Shown here piece after piece: positions 32,421-42,839 of a DNA stretch of 64,000 nucleotides. The translations under genes and the position numbers were made by a program. The stretch covers positions 1,589,501-1,653,500 of the forward strand of contig JARGXX010000115.1 of NCBI GenBank assembly GCA_030374765.1. The letters are read 5' to 3'. Position 1 is the stretch's first letter, and each line of letters opens with the position of its first letter. This DNA is from Agarophyton chilense. Its lineage: Eukaryota > Rhodophyta > Florideophyceae > Gracilariales > Gracilariaceae. The notes beneath the pieces are model-generated. The model saw only the letters and a program-made list of their open reading frames with translations. It did not search any database and had not been told where the DNA came from.

Positions 32421-35300
32421 ATGTTTTCACGCTTTATTTCTCAAATGTCGGATTGGACGAAGAAGTCGTCTCCAAAGGAGGCACCTTCTTCTCCCACCTC
32501 CAATCCCAACGATTCTTCAACTTCTCTCAACCACAGGAGATCCTCATCGTCGCGAACCTCCACGAGGCATTCACGTCAGAAGTCTGGCAACTTTTCGGAG
32601 GTAGATTTCATGGACTCTGGTCTTGGTCGTTCTCTTACAGCCGCCCTTCCAGTGCTAGGTTTGCAAGATGAGCTTGACGGTTTGCAATACGATGATCACT
32701 TTGTAGAAGAGTACTTGCTATCTCGTCTTCAGGATGCCCAACGACGACTTCAGGAGGTGCGTGATTACATGTCTACCTTAGCGGAAGAGGATCCAATTGC
32801 ATCGAAAAAGCCTCCTTTTTCATCAAAAGCCTCCAAGTTTTTCCCATCCCTCGATGGGCCTCCGCTAAGTGCAAAGCGCTCGAGGCGTTCAGAAAGACTT
32901 TTTGTGGCCAGCTTTCGTTTACCTCTTACTGTGGAGATCACTGATGATGGCGAAGTCAAATCCAGTATTTCCAGCGGCTCTCTGGGGCTTGTAGCTGCAT
33001 TCACAGATCTTCTGGGAAGATTACCTATACGCTGGCTTGGTACACCAGCACAAACATATCAAGATGTAACCCAGATGCCTTCCCATCAACGACAAAAAAT
33101 GGAACGTCACTTTAATACTCGCCATCGGAGAGCTGCCGGATTGCTTTCGTATGTTCCCCTTTTCGCAGATATAAATGAAGCAGTTGCACATCAAGAGTTT
33201 TGTAATGCCGTCATGTGGCCACTGTTGCACTACATTCCGCTCAACTATGCTGGAGAGAAAATGTATCAGGTCGAAATGTATACTGCGTATGAACGCGTCA
33301 ATCGCTTTTATGCGGATGCTTTGATCGAAGAATGGAAAAGGAGTGGTATAGACGAATCTCAAGCAATGTTCTGGATTCATGACTTTCATCTTTTCTTAGT
33401 ACCAAAGTTTTTGCGCGATAGACTACCAAATGCGCGAATTGGCTTCTCCCTACACACGCCATTCCCTGCCGGAGAAGTATTCCGCGCCCTTGCTCCGAGA
33501 AAGGAACTTTTGGAGGGGTTGCTCGGAGCAGACCTTATCGGATTTCATACCTATGACTACGCGCGTCACTTCCTTTCGGTATGTGAAAGACTCCTTGGTC
33601 TCACAACCAAACCAAATGCCGTTGATAATAAAGGAGTTTTTGTACAAGTGGGTATATATCCGTTTGGGATTGATGCTAATACTTTTCGGACAGCGATGAA
33701 ACAGACTAAGGTGAAGGTTCTAAGAGATGAAATGCGTGAATCTTTCTATGGGAAAAAGGTGATCATCGGAGTCGATCGTCTTGACTACATTAAGGGTATT
33801 CCACATAAGTTGCTGGCTGTTGAACACTTTTTGGAAACACATCCCGAGTGGATTGGTCGGGTCGTGTTCTTGCAAGTGACCACCCCAAGTGGTGCAGCTA
33901 CAGAGGAGTACGATATCTTGAGATCAGAAATTCTGGAAATGGTTGGCCGAATTAATGGCAGATTCGCGACGATTGAGGACATGCCTATTCATTATCGGGA
34001 GTACACAATGACCTTTGAGGAGCTTTGTGCACTGTACTCTGCTGCAGATGTTGCACTCATAACCTCCCTTCGAGACGGAATGAATCTTGTGAGCTATGAG
34101 TACATCATGTGTCAGAAAGACCGTAATGGGGTTCTTATACTTAGCGAATTTACAGGAGCTGCTCGGAGTTTGCCTGGAGCTCTGCTCGTGAACCCATGGA
34201 ATGTAGAAGAAGTGAGTGATGCCATCTATCAAAGTCTGGAAATGCCGGACTTCGAACGTGAATTGAAACATCAAAAGTTATACCGCCATGTCATCATGCA
34301 CACTGCATCCGCATGGGGCGTGAGCTTTATCGACGATCTGGTCAAGTATTCAACAGAAAGGAGAGAAAAATTCAAACAGTTAGTCAAGATACCTTCGAAA
34401 ATACTTCAAGAGTCTTATCGTGCTGCAAAGGGAAAGAGATTGTTCTTCTTGGACTACGATGGTACATTGCGAAAGTTTGAGAGTCAGCCGGAACTAGCGG
34501 AACCAAATCAGGTCCTTCTCGAGCTCTTGAATGGATTAACGAGTTCGGACCAGAACATTGTTTTCATAGTAACAGGCAGACAAAAGTCGACAGTGCTGAA
34601 CTGGCTTTCTAAGACAGGCGTAGGCTTCGCTGTCGAGCATGGGTTTTCAATCAGATGGCCTGATCACTTAAGGGAAAAGTTCGGGGGCCCACGCAAAGGA
34701 GATGAGATTTCAGGCCTTGAAGACGGACTTCATCGAATGGCATCTAACGATTTAGAAGATTCAGACCCTGACCAGACATGGGATGATCTGATGAGTCCGC
34801 AAGATCTTATTGCCATGCGGCATGCTCTTGATCTAGCTGGTAATTTGCTGAGAAGGATAGAAGATTGCACACCCACAAGCTTCTTGTCTCGAAAAGAATC
34901 CGCGTACAGCTGGCATTTTCGCGACGCAGACCCAGACTTCGCTGTGAGTAGGGCGCATGATGCAAGGCAAGCTTTAGAGGAAGTCCTTACAGGAAGCCCG
35001 ATGGAAGTGTTGATGGGGCAAAAGATCCTGTACGTTCGACCGAAGGGCGTCCACAAAGGTGCTGCTGTTGCGGAAGTACTACAGAGATTGAAGCGAGAGG
35101 GTGAATGGCCAAGTTGGGTTCTCTCCGTTGGAGACGACCGCACGGATGAGGATATGTTCACCGAACTGTACCGAGGAACCAATAGTACTGACGTGGTAAT
35201 TAATACTTGCACGGTAGGAAGGAAAACAACTGCAGCGAAGTACTATGTGGATGAAGTTGATGACGTTCTCGATCTCTTGGGCGTCCTGCATCCCCCTTGA
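32421..35300 (+). CDS. TPS/TPP-like fusion (GT20 synthase + HAD phosphatase); candidate floridoside-phosphate synthase
   Basis: 959 residues. A Ser-rich N-terminus (about 1-60) precedes a GT20 trehalose-phosphate-synthase-like domain and, from about 675, a HAD phosphatase. The donor site is intact: HDFHL, FSLHTPFP, R453 and K458 in VDRLDYIKG, and LRDGMNLVSYEY. The phosphatase has D678-Y-D680-G-T-L, FIVTGRQ, KGVHKG and GDDRTDE at 904-910, so both halves look active. Positions that hold glucose-6-phosphate in E. coli OtsA are changed: Trp40 to T208, Tyr76 to H257, Arg300 to G491; W266 (Trp85) is kept. Red algae make floridoside with TPS-like fusions, so glycerol-3-phosphate may be the acceptor. 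The frame is open from 32,283, but I start at 32,421 because the upstream codons are low-complexity leader. Confidence 0.88.
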   Translation: MFSRFISQMSDWTKKSSPKEAPSSPTSNPNDSSTSLNHRRSSSSRTSTRHSRQKSGNFSEVDFMDSGLGRSLTAALPVLGLQDELDGLQYDDHFVEEYLLSRLQDAQRRLQEVRDYMSTLAEEDPIASKKPPFSSKASKFFPSLDGPPLSAKRSRRSERLFVASFRLPLTVEITDDGEVKSSISSGSLGLVAAFTDLLGRLPIRWLGTPAQTYQDVTQMPSHQRQKMERHFNTRHRRAAGLLSYVPLFADINEAVAHQEFCNAVMWPLLHYIPLNYAGEKMYQVEMYTAYERVNRFYADALIEEWKRSGIDESQAMFWIHDFHLFLVPKFLRDRLPNARIGFSLHTPFPAGEVFRALAPRKELLEGLLGADLIGFHTYDYARHFLSVCERLLGLTTKPNAVDNKGVFVQVGIYPFGIDANTFRTAMKQTKVKVLRDEMRESFYGKKVIIGVDRLDYIKGIPHKLLAVEHFLETHPEWIGRVVFLQVTTPSGAATEEYDILRSEILEMVGRINGRFATIEDMPIHYREYTMTFEELCALYSAADVALITSLRDGMNLVSYEYIMCQKDRNGVLILSEFTGAARSLPGALLVNPWNVEEVSDAIYQSLEMPDFERELKHQKLYRHVIMHTASAWGVSFIDDLVKYSTERREKFKQLVKIPSKILQESYRAAKGKRLFFLDYDGTLRKFESQPELAEPNQVLLELLNGLTSSDQNIVFIVTGRQKSTVLNWLSKTGVGFAVEHGFSIRWPDHLREKFGGPRKGDEISGLEDGLHRMASNDLEDSDPDQTWDDLMSPQDLIAMRHALDLAGNLLRRIEDCTPTSFLSRKESAYSWHFRDADPDFAVSRAHDARQALEEVLTGSPMEVLMGQKILYVRPKGVHKGAAVAEVLQRLKREGEWPSWVLSVGDDRTDEDMFTELYRGTNSTDVVINTCTVGRKTTAAKYYVDEVDDVLDLLGVLHPP

Positions 35301-36066
35301 TGTTGAGAATTCATGTTCAGGGATAAAGTTTCAACATTTAATCAATACTGGTACAGGTACGCAGTGAGTGACGAAAGGTTATCACTACCTGCATGTGCGG
35401 AAAAACTAATGAATGAATTATGTATCATATGGCAAGATTCCGACGCTCACACGCTTGGTCCGAAAAAGCAGGCGCGTTTTGGGGAAAGGAATCGAGTGCT
35501 CCAGAGGGAAAACAAGGTTTTATGCTCACATGGTCCCGTGTACATTTTTGCACTATTGGAAGGGCTTACATGTGCCATGTGTCAAAGTTGGAGGTATACC
35601 TGTTTGTCTCAGAGACTGTCTGTCTAAACGTTGTTGGGAGAAAAAGAAAAAGGCATCTTTTCCAGCACAGGTTGAAGTGTCAAAGAAGGTCATAATCTTG
35701 TAAAATGTTAGCATGGCATTTCTCTCCAGAGAAGCAAGCATCGAGAGTTGTAGGGTGATTATTCCCGTCGCCTAAAGTAGCTGAGCTTTTGCTTCTCTGG
35801 TTTGTGGCATTCGCCTGCTGTCCCGCTCGATGCAGTTTATACCCAAGTCGTAGGGGTGCGACTGCGCTAGTTGACCACGGTAGCTATACAACGAAGCGAA
35901 GAAGAACATTTTTGCATCCAGACGTTTCAGAAGTTTTCATATTCCTTGATCATTCCGGAATTGGCTTATTGCAGAGCGCCGTTGCATATATCTAGGTAAA
36001 GAGCTCATGAAGTGTTGTCGTGCTCAAGTTGGTAGGCGTCAGAGGTTATTCAGTGAAGCATGTAGT
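35301..36066. other. Intergenic between convergent genes
   Basis: It separates the convergent TPS-like and spondin genes. Three overlapping short frames near 35,313-35,703 have no recognisable content. Confidence 0.4.
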
Positions 36067-37263
36067 CTACAGACCAATCCGCAGCGCAGTGGACATGATG
36101 TATTCCTCAAAAGGAGTGGAGTATCTCGCCGCAAGGGCAGTGAACTGTAGATGTGGAGATCTGGTGGGTATTCGAATCGCTGGTTTGTACCTGGGACTGT
36201 TGACAAACATTTGCTGTTTTGTACAACGAGTGATGCGACAATAAGACATCATCATCATAGGCACACCTCGAAAGGAGACCATGTGACCAGGTGTTGCACA
36301 GCTTGCGAATGGGTCGCACAGGACCCGAGCCAAGCGATGTTCAGTGTATAATAGGGCGTTTGGTGGCAAATGCTCAAGCGCATCGGCATCGACGCAAATC
36401 TTTGTATCTGGCTCAGGTTCGAAAAAGGACTGCTCACTGACCTCTTCTGGGACAAATGGATTCGGAACCTGGGTCGGGGTCGGGGCAGAGTTGTTGTCGG
36501 TATTCGCTGCAACTGGGGTAGTTGGTGAAGGTTTGGGAAGCTGTGTTTGTTTCACGATAGCTCGACCATAGCCTCCGGGAGAGGCAAGCTGGGCGCGCAG
36601 GACTGGGACAGCCTCTGATGTGGGTTGTGGAACACTTTCGTCGTACGCTTCAGAATTATCGATACCGCCATCCCAGCCAAAGAGGTTTCCTTCTCTTTCG
36701 CGGGTAAATGAGCCATTCGTGCACAGATCAATGCTCGGTAGACCGATAAACCAGTCGGGAGAGGGAATAATTTTTGCGATGCAACTAAGGCGGGTGAAGT
36801 TTCCTAGTGCGTCGACAGATATGGCAAGGAAGGTGGTACCGGTGGCGGATACGTTTTCTGTGCTGACTGTGAGGTACTGAAGGACCTTCTTCTGTAGCTG
36901 GGCTTGCTCGAGCTCATTCTCGATACCCTCGTTGGAAACATTCGTGAGCAGAGTGCGAACGCCCAGACTGATGAGGGCGTCAGGTTGCCAGAGCGTGTAG
37001 TCGGGGTTATGGCTGGCGCAAACAAGCGGCGAGAAGCCGGGCTCGATGGAATTATCGCTGACAGGGAAGGAGGCATCGTTCCCTGTGTTCCAATTGTAGA
37101 TGAAGGAGACGATGTAGGAGCTGATGCCCACACATGGGTGGGAGACGGCGGGATGGAAGAGGCAGAAGAATAGAGAAAGGGCCAGGTAGAGGCGGAGAAG
37201 AGGGGACAGGGGCGAAAGGGAAGGCATTGAAGGAGTGGAACGGAGAGCTGAGGGGTTGGGCAT
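36067..37263 (-). CDS. Secreted spondin-domain protein
   Basis: 398 residues if started at 37,263; Met 37,227 is an alternative. The frame stays open to 37,593, but the extra N-terminus is Pro-rich and would bury the signal peptide. Residues about 20-41 (LLRLYLALSLFFCLFHPAVS) form a signal peptide. A Spondin_N-like domain spans about 47-205: SYIVSFIYNW, FSPLVCASHNPDYTLWQP, the LGVRTLLTNVS segment, PSPDWFIGLPSIDLC at 168-181, and GWDGGIDNSEAYDE. A Pro/Thr-rich linker leads to a C-terminal module of about 110 residues with conserved-looking cysteines (VLCDPFASCATPGHMV, MMMMSYCRITRC) that I cannot name. It is probably extracellular or cell-wall associated; partners are unknown. Confidence 0.75.
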   Translation of the reverse strand: MPNPSALRSTPSMPSLSPLSPLLRLYLALSLFFCLFHPAVSHPCVGISSYIVSFIYNWNTGNDASFPVSDNSIEPGFSPLVCASHNPDYTLWQPDALISLGVRTLLTNVSNEGIENELEQAQLQKKVLQYLTVSTENVSATGTTFLAISVDALGNFTRLSCIAKIIPSPDWFIGLPSIDLCTNGSFTREREGNLFGWDGGIDNSEAYDESVPQPTSEAVPVLRAQLASPGGYGRAIVKQTQLPKPSPTTPVAANTDNNSAPTPTQVPNPFVPEEVSEQSFFEPEPDTKICVDADALEHLPPNALLYTEHRLARVLCDPFASCATPGHMVSFRGVPMMMMSYCRITRCTKQQMFVNSPRYKPAIRIPTRSPHLQFTALAARYSTPFEEYIMSTALRIGL

Positions 37264-39020
37264 GCGAGGTAGACGGCAGAAGGGAAAGGGGAAGAGAATG
37301 GGAAGGGGGAAGGGAGAAGGACTGCCAGAAAGCGAGCTGGGCACAAAGTCTATGAAGTCTATGATTGTGCGCTGCGTAAGCCCAAAGCAGGCGTGGAGAT
37401 GCGTGGCAAAGTACGGGGGAGGAAGGGTCGAAGAGGTTGTCAGAAGATAAACTTTACAGGGAAGCCCATGCGCACGAGGAGGGGGGGAGGGGGGCGGCGG
37501 CGTGACGGGCAGTATTCCGCTTCGCGCAGCCAATGGCAGCGCAGAAACAACGCCGTTGGTTATCTCTTCCACCGCCACGCTGAGCTGCCGCACTCTGATC
37601 TAGCTATGGCTGTTGTCATGTGCAGTGAACTTTTAAGCATAACGCTGAGCGACCTAACCTTACCACCAAGTCGCGCGCTGCATACCGTTGTATCTTGCGT
37701 ACTTTCCGCGTCGTGCCAATCATCGCTCCGAGGCTGATGGAAAAATCTTCCGGAGACCGCACATGTCCGTTTACACACAGCAGCCCATCATGTAGGCACC
37801 CACACCTAAGCTCAGCGCAGTTCGCTGCACCCATCCCCCGTTGCTCCCGCATGTTCTGTGCTGCGTACGCATCGTTTACCCGTTGCCAATCTTTCCGCCG
37901 ATATACGTTATCTGGTGTTTAGCTCCCTCTAATCGTTTACATCTGGCTCAGTCTCGTTCCACCTCAACAGGCTTCCCAACATCTTCCATTCTCCTCGAGG
38001 CAGCGTTGCTCGTCTGCGAGTAGACCTGCCTTATTTCGATATCGTGGTGCGCCCCTGTGGGGCGCAATAGTTTCGACAGGCTGTCGCCGTCAGCCACCAT
38101 TCATAACTCTTGGAAAATCTATAATCCAAGTACGATCGAACTGTTTCCCATGTTAAAATGATTGGTTAACGCCACTCCCCTAACTATATGGCTCCGCTGG
38201 AATAGTGAAAATACGCCTTATGCGTGCTGCCAACAAATCCGATCTGCACAAGATGCTGCGCTTGATCAAATGCCATTGCACCCACCATTGCACGTGCAGC
38301 ACTATCATGACAACCAAAGATATCGACATTAGTGAGGCATGGTAGGAAGTTGATGCTTAGACAACAGCATCTATGAGCTGGAAGAAATGTATGAGCCCGC
38401 AGTCTCAGTCATCACACTCATGTCTCTCGCCAGTTGCTTGTACATTTGGGCCAACTTTTGTGTTTCTGTAAGGGGATCTGTATCCTGTTGATTACAAAAA
38501 TGTACAAACCCGTTCAAATCATCCTGATATGCGATACAAATCATCGAATCGAGCCTGATACTTCTCGTGCCAACTTCAGGGAGAAGGTTCTTGCGCGAAC
38601 CCTACACGATTTCTCTCTTACTGCTGCTTGAAAGTGTGTTATCGGGCGTAATTAGGCAAGATGTAATCAGAACGAAGGCCCACAGAACAAGAAAGCGATA
38701 AGGCAGCTGGTCGTGCACCAAACACCAGATGGTCACTCTGATAGCTTCCTCTGTGTAGTGCACGAGAAAACAACCCCCTCGCTCTCGCTCTTCAATGAGA
38801 ACTCCGCGTTCATTGCCTCATTTCTATTGCATTCGTGCAACTAGGGTCTTTTACCGACATACCACGAGCTCCGCCGGCGATCAGCAAGCGAACCGATCCC
38901 CGGGCGAGTGGCCGTGAAAACAATTCTCAGCTTTTCGCTTCCCTTTAGGACGTAGCCACTCACAATCATTTGATAGTGTTTCTTCTTCGCTCATTCAATT
39001 AGAGTGGCAAGTATTGACCG
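37264..39020. other. Intergenic, about 1.75 kb
   Basis: It should hold the spondin gene promoter. I see no gene. A perfect hairpin (TGCGCCCC, loop TGT, GGGGCGCA) lies at 38,048-38,066 with no flanking gene to explain it. Confidence 0.4.
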
Positions 39021-39026
39021 TACAGT

Positions 39027-39292
39027 TGTGAGATGTGAGAGGCGTAATTAGAGAATATAATTAAGATTAATGCCCCTTTAAGATACTGACACAACAGAAT
39101 AGGAGGAAAGGTCGTCAAGAGAAGCGCTTAGCAAAGAGCGCGAAACCAAACACAAGAAGATGTAAAAGAGAAAGGAAGGACGCTCTGGCCGAAGGAGAAG
39201 GAAGAGCGCAGGCACTTGTCCTGAACCAGCTTCTCAGAGTTCGTACAATCCCCCTTGACACGATGAGCGACGCGAACTCTAGTCGTTTTACA
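39027..39292 (+). repeat. Element E 5' LTR
   Basis: 266 bp, TGTGAGATGTGAG...CGTTTTACA, near-identical to 44,570-44,835 with roughly ten differences. The gag start codon at 39,263 lies inside it. Confidence 0.95.
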
Positions 39293-39305
39293 GTTATGGG
39301 CCCAG
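39293..39305 (+). other. Primer-binding site of element E (initiator tRNA-Met anticodon arm)
   Basis: GTTATGGGCCCAG, immediately after the LTR, is the exact complement of CUGGGCCCAUAAC, the anticodon arm of eukaryotic initiator tRNA-Met. Priming by a tRNA half rather than the 3' CCA end is known for Drosophila copia and Ty5. Confidence 0.8.
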
Positions 39306-40070
39306 GGGGTTTGCACTCTGCAGACTCTAATGGAACTTTAAACAGTGCGCCCTCCTTTGTTACGAATTTGACTTCGAATGTACAATATCGGCATCGCCTG
39401 CAAACGTGGATGAAAATGATGGTTCAATTTGACAAGGTCGACACTAAGGCAAGGGCTATTTGTCGAGGAGTTGGGCATCTTATTTACCTCGCATGCGATT
39501 CTATGGCTCAGAAAATTTTGAACGATGGTGAAGCGACTGAGAAACTTTCATTTGAATACGACGAGACAGATAAACATAATTTGAGAATTATTCAAGCTAT
39601 CATTGATACTATTTCGAAAGACACGCCAACTGGAAATTTGAAGAGAGAAGTAGATCTTCTAACCGATATTCCGATATTCACAACTGTCAGCGCAAACCCG
39701 AGGAAAATGTATCATTATTTGCTGCAAGATTGCAGAACGCCGTCGCAAAGTATACAAATCACATTTTGAGCATGACTGAATCTAACACGAGACAGTTCGC
39801 AATCCTTATGTTACGCAATGCTCATTTGAAACCAGGCACGATGAATGCTTTGGTTATTTCAGCTAACTGCACACCAAAAATCCCAAAACAATTTACCGGA
39901 ATATTCGAAAACCTACCGAATTCGGCAGAGCTGAAACGTATACCAGAAAAGTTCAGAAAACTTCTGCCGTGCAATACCCTGCAACGGTAAAAGATACTCA
40001 AGATGTTGAAAGCCTTGCTGCGTTCTTAGGGGATCTCATTATAGAGCATTACGTATCTTCTAGCTGTTTT

Positions 40071-40782
40071 TGTAACTCCACGCAGACTTCAGGACAAACC
40101 ACGAAAGTGGGGATAGATACGAGTATGCAGTGTACGATAACCATGCCGATAACATGGGGAACAGGAGAAAAAAGGGAATAAATAGAGGGGGAAACTCCAT
40201 CGGAGCAGCAGAAATATCAAGAAACCAGTAAACAACCCAATACTGGGGCGGAGAAGAAACCTGTAACACACAGTAAAATATAGGAATAAAAGAAACATGG
40301 AAAACACTCAAGGTGTAGTAAGAATCACTCCTTAACAGATGCGGGTGGTATAACTACACCGAAGGAAATGCGGATACCCTCCCAAGGAAATAGTAATCCT
40401 GCAAATTTAGTCACAACTAGAGCCGATCACACGGTACCCACTAACTTGGTGATGGCGACGGCAAGATCGCCGGAGCAGAAATACTGTTCTATTGTGGCAA
40501 CTAGACTAATTAATTAAAAATTAAACTAATCTAGTGCCACTTATTATATTAATACATTTCTAATTAATGCTTTTCTCATGTGGGGACCCATTATTACGGG
40601 GGTCCCTGTCTTCTAAATATACCACGCTACCATAGCGCCAAAAATCCTACAACTTGTCTCTCATAAGTACAGCATCCCCACCGGAGCATCAATATTAACT
40701 TATGAGTACCCGACACGGGAATATCGCCGAGAGCGTTGCACTGCAACTTCGGGACAGAATAAGCTATGACAAGAACTCTGAC
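40071..40782 (-). repeat. Solo LTR G inside element E gag, related to the element A family
   Basis: It starts TGTAACTCCACGC and shares ACCACGAAA and the 17-bp CCAAT-bearing motif (40,234-40,250) with element A LTRs. Flanks gtttt (40,066-40,070) and gtttt (40,783-40,787) are a candidate target duplication, and gag resumes in a consistent frame after it. The right end does not read CA, so that border is approximate. An alternative border pair is the inverted repeat TGCAGTG/CACTGCA at 40,126-40,745. Confidence 0.55.
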
Positions 40783-41117
40783 GTTTTTGTGATCACCATG
40801 CAGAGAGCCGCCTCCTTGCTTGCAACAGTTCATGATACACAAAGTAAAACGGTTGTACCACTGCCGGAACAAACTCAGCGGTCTATTTTGGGCAAAAGGA
40901 ATACATACAGAGCGCATAACAGAAAGGAAGAGACACTCTGTAATGGATGTTGAAAACCAGGACATTGGTGGAAAGATAGTGAGAAATGCATTTTGCTCGT
41001 GAAGAACAGAAAGAAGACAGGTCCGCCGCAGTTTACGCAGACTAACTCAGTATCTGATGATCCACCGCCCAAGATAGGTCACAACGAAGCAACCACCAGT
41101 AAGTCGTTTTTTCCTCA

Positions 41118-42310
41118 GTGAGGTTTGGTGGGCTCTGCCCGGACCTCAACCCCATCTTAGATGAAGGAGCACCAACCTCCATCGTAGGAATAGATAATGC
41201 TGCAGCGTTCTGGGATGCATTGAGCATACCTTTGAGACTGGATACACCTCGCGCACGATACAGTCATGGCTGTAGAAATGTAGAGATTAACGAAAAGTCA
41301 ATCATATGCAAATAGATCCTCATAGTGAATAATATCATTGGTAGTCCAACAGCACTTCCATTCGGTCTGGTCGAAGGTGAATTCCCACTTATCCTCGGAC
41401 TCGACATCAAACGTTACAGCGATACCGTTAATTAAACACACCCAACCATAGTTCGGATCAAGCCACCAATGGACACAACAGATCGAATTTTCTACAAATA
41501 CATATTACCCGAAGATGCAGTAAAAGTGCAGAACGAACGCCTTCGTCTTGATATACTTCCTCACGAGAGTTCAACGCTAAAGACTTTATTTGGCAGTGTG
41601 AAATATAGAATGCACACGAACGCAATTAACAAGATACATCGAGTTACCCACGCTCCCGCAGATGAAATGAAGTGCATACTCAAGGACACTGGAATACTAA
41701 ATGACAAACTCATGCAGCCTGTGAGAAAATCGTCAATTCCTGCGACATCTGTGCGTCTTCAGGAAGACCGGCTCACTCCAAGAAGGTGTCCTTGAGTCGT
41801 GTGAACAAGTACTTTAACCAATCGATACAAGCTGACTTCCGCATAATTTACGTAGACCGTGATAAGTATGAAGTTCTGAATATTGTTGACACTGGAACAA
41901 ATTATGGCGAAGGAGTAATCGTAGCAAAACGCGATGCATCCGAAATGTCAAAAAAGCTGGAAACAGAGTGGATATATCACCACGGAGCTCCAAAATCGTT
42001 AACCGCAGACCCGGAGTTCACAAGACCAACACTGACGAGAATACTTAATTCCCATGGAATTGAAGTTCATGAACGGCCAGCGAGATCCTCACCGAAGAAT
42101 GAAAAAGTTGAACGCAATAATGGTCTGTTCAAAAGAATATTTGAGCGCGTATCAAGGCGACAGATAACAGCATCGCCTCAAACCCTCGTTTCTAGAGCCT
42201 CCTTCTTGAGCAATTTATTTCATGGCAGGTTGACGTTGAGTTCTTTTCAACTTGCCCGTGGATACTCGCCATCCCTGCTAAGAGTTTCCAAGCTCTCATA
42301 TACCCCTTGA
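41118..42310 (+). pseudogene. pol: Element E protease and integrase
   Basis: A candidate protease reads NPILDEGAPTSIVGID near 41,150-41,205, followed after a stop by PLILGLDIKRYSD. The active-site triplet would be D-E-G rather than D-T-G or D-S-G. The integrase zinc finger is KIHRVTH...CDICASSGRP, split by a one-base frameshift near 41,730. The catalytic core (41,786-42,310) has an intact triad: D in NIVDTGTNYG, D in SLTADPEF and E in KNEKVERNN. Confidence 0.75.
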
Positions 42311-42839
42311 GCTCCTTGCAGCTCGTAAGAGTATGGTAGCCCCACTAGCTTTGCAGAAGCTCATGCGATCGCACGATAATAATGTAGTACCACCCACAGC
42401 TTTGAAGAAAGAAACTGTTATATAGATATACTACAACACGTCGAAACAGAACTAACCTGTGCGATGGATCAAGGCTATCGTGAACAAAGCGAAACCGTTT
42501 TCGTCGAATGCAGAAGATCGAAAGATGCCCACCAATGAAAGTGGCCTATGAACATGTAAGACTGGTACCCGACGGGGGCTTGAAACGCGAATTGCAGCAA
42601 GGTTTATTGGAGGACATCCTTGCAGATGACATTCCCGAATCAGCACACGTTGAGAACAACGATGAACAGAATATGAATACAGAACGCTTTGTTAATGATA
42701 ATAAACAAGCACAGGATGAAGAGCAGATTATGATATACATTTTCGGAGCAGACCACAGAGAAGATGACATTGCTAATGATTTACCGATTCAAAAATCATT
42801 TTTCTAGAAGACTGTATATGGAGATTCTATGATGGATAT

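Larger units (their letters stand above)
39263..41105 (+). pseudogene. gag: Element E gag (frameshifted, interrupted)
   Basis: ATG 39,263 is inside the LTR, so the first codons (MSDANSSRF) are LTR-encoded and the next (TVMGPGG) are PBS-encoded. The main frame runs to 39,769. A frameshift near 39,735 moves it to another frame (AVAKYTNHILSMTESNTRQF). Solo LTR G then interrupts it, and the frame resumes at about 40,783 with VFVITMQRAASLLATVHD. A zinc-knuckle-like end (CNGC-x-KPGHWWKDSEKC, with a stop between) follows near 40,940-40,995. Confidence 0.75.

Noticed and set aside
38048-38066. Perfect GC hairpin as a transcription terminator
   Set aside because: Bacterial-type terminators do not apply to this nuclear genome and no gene ends there.
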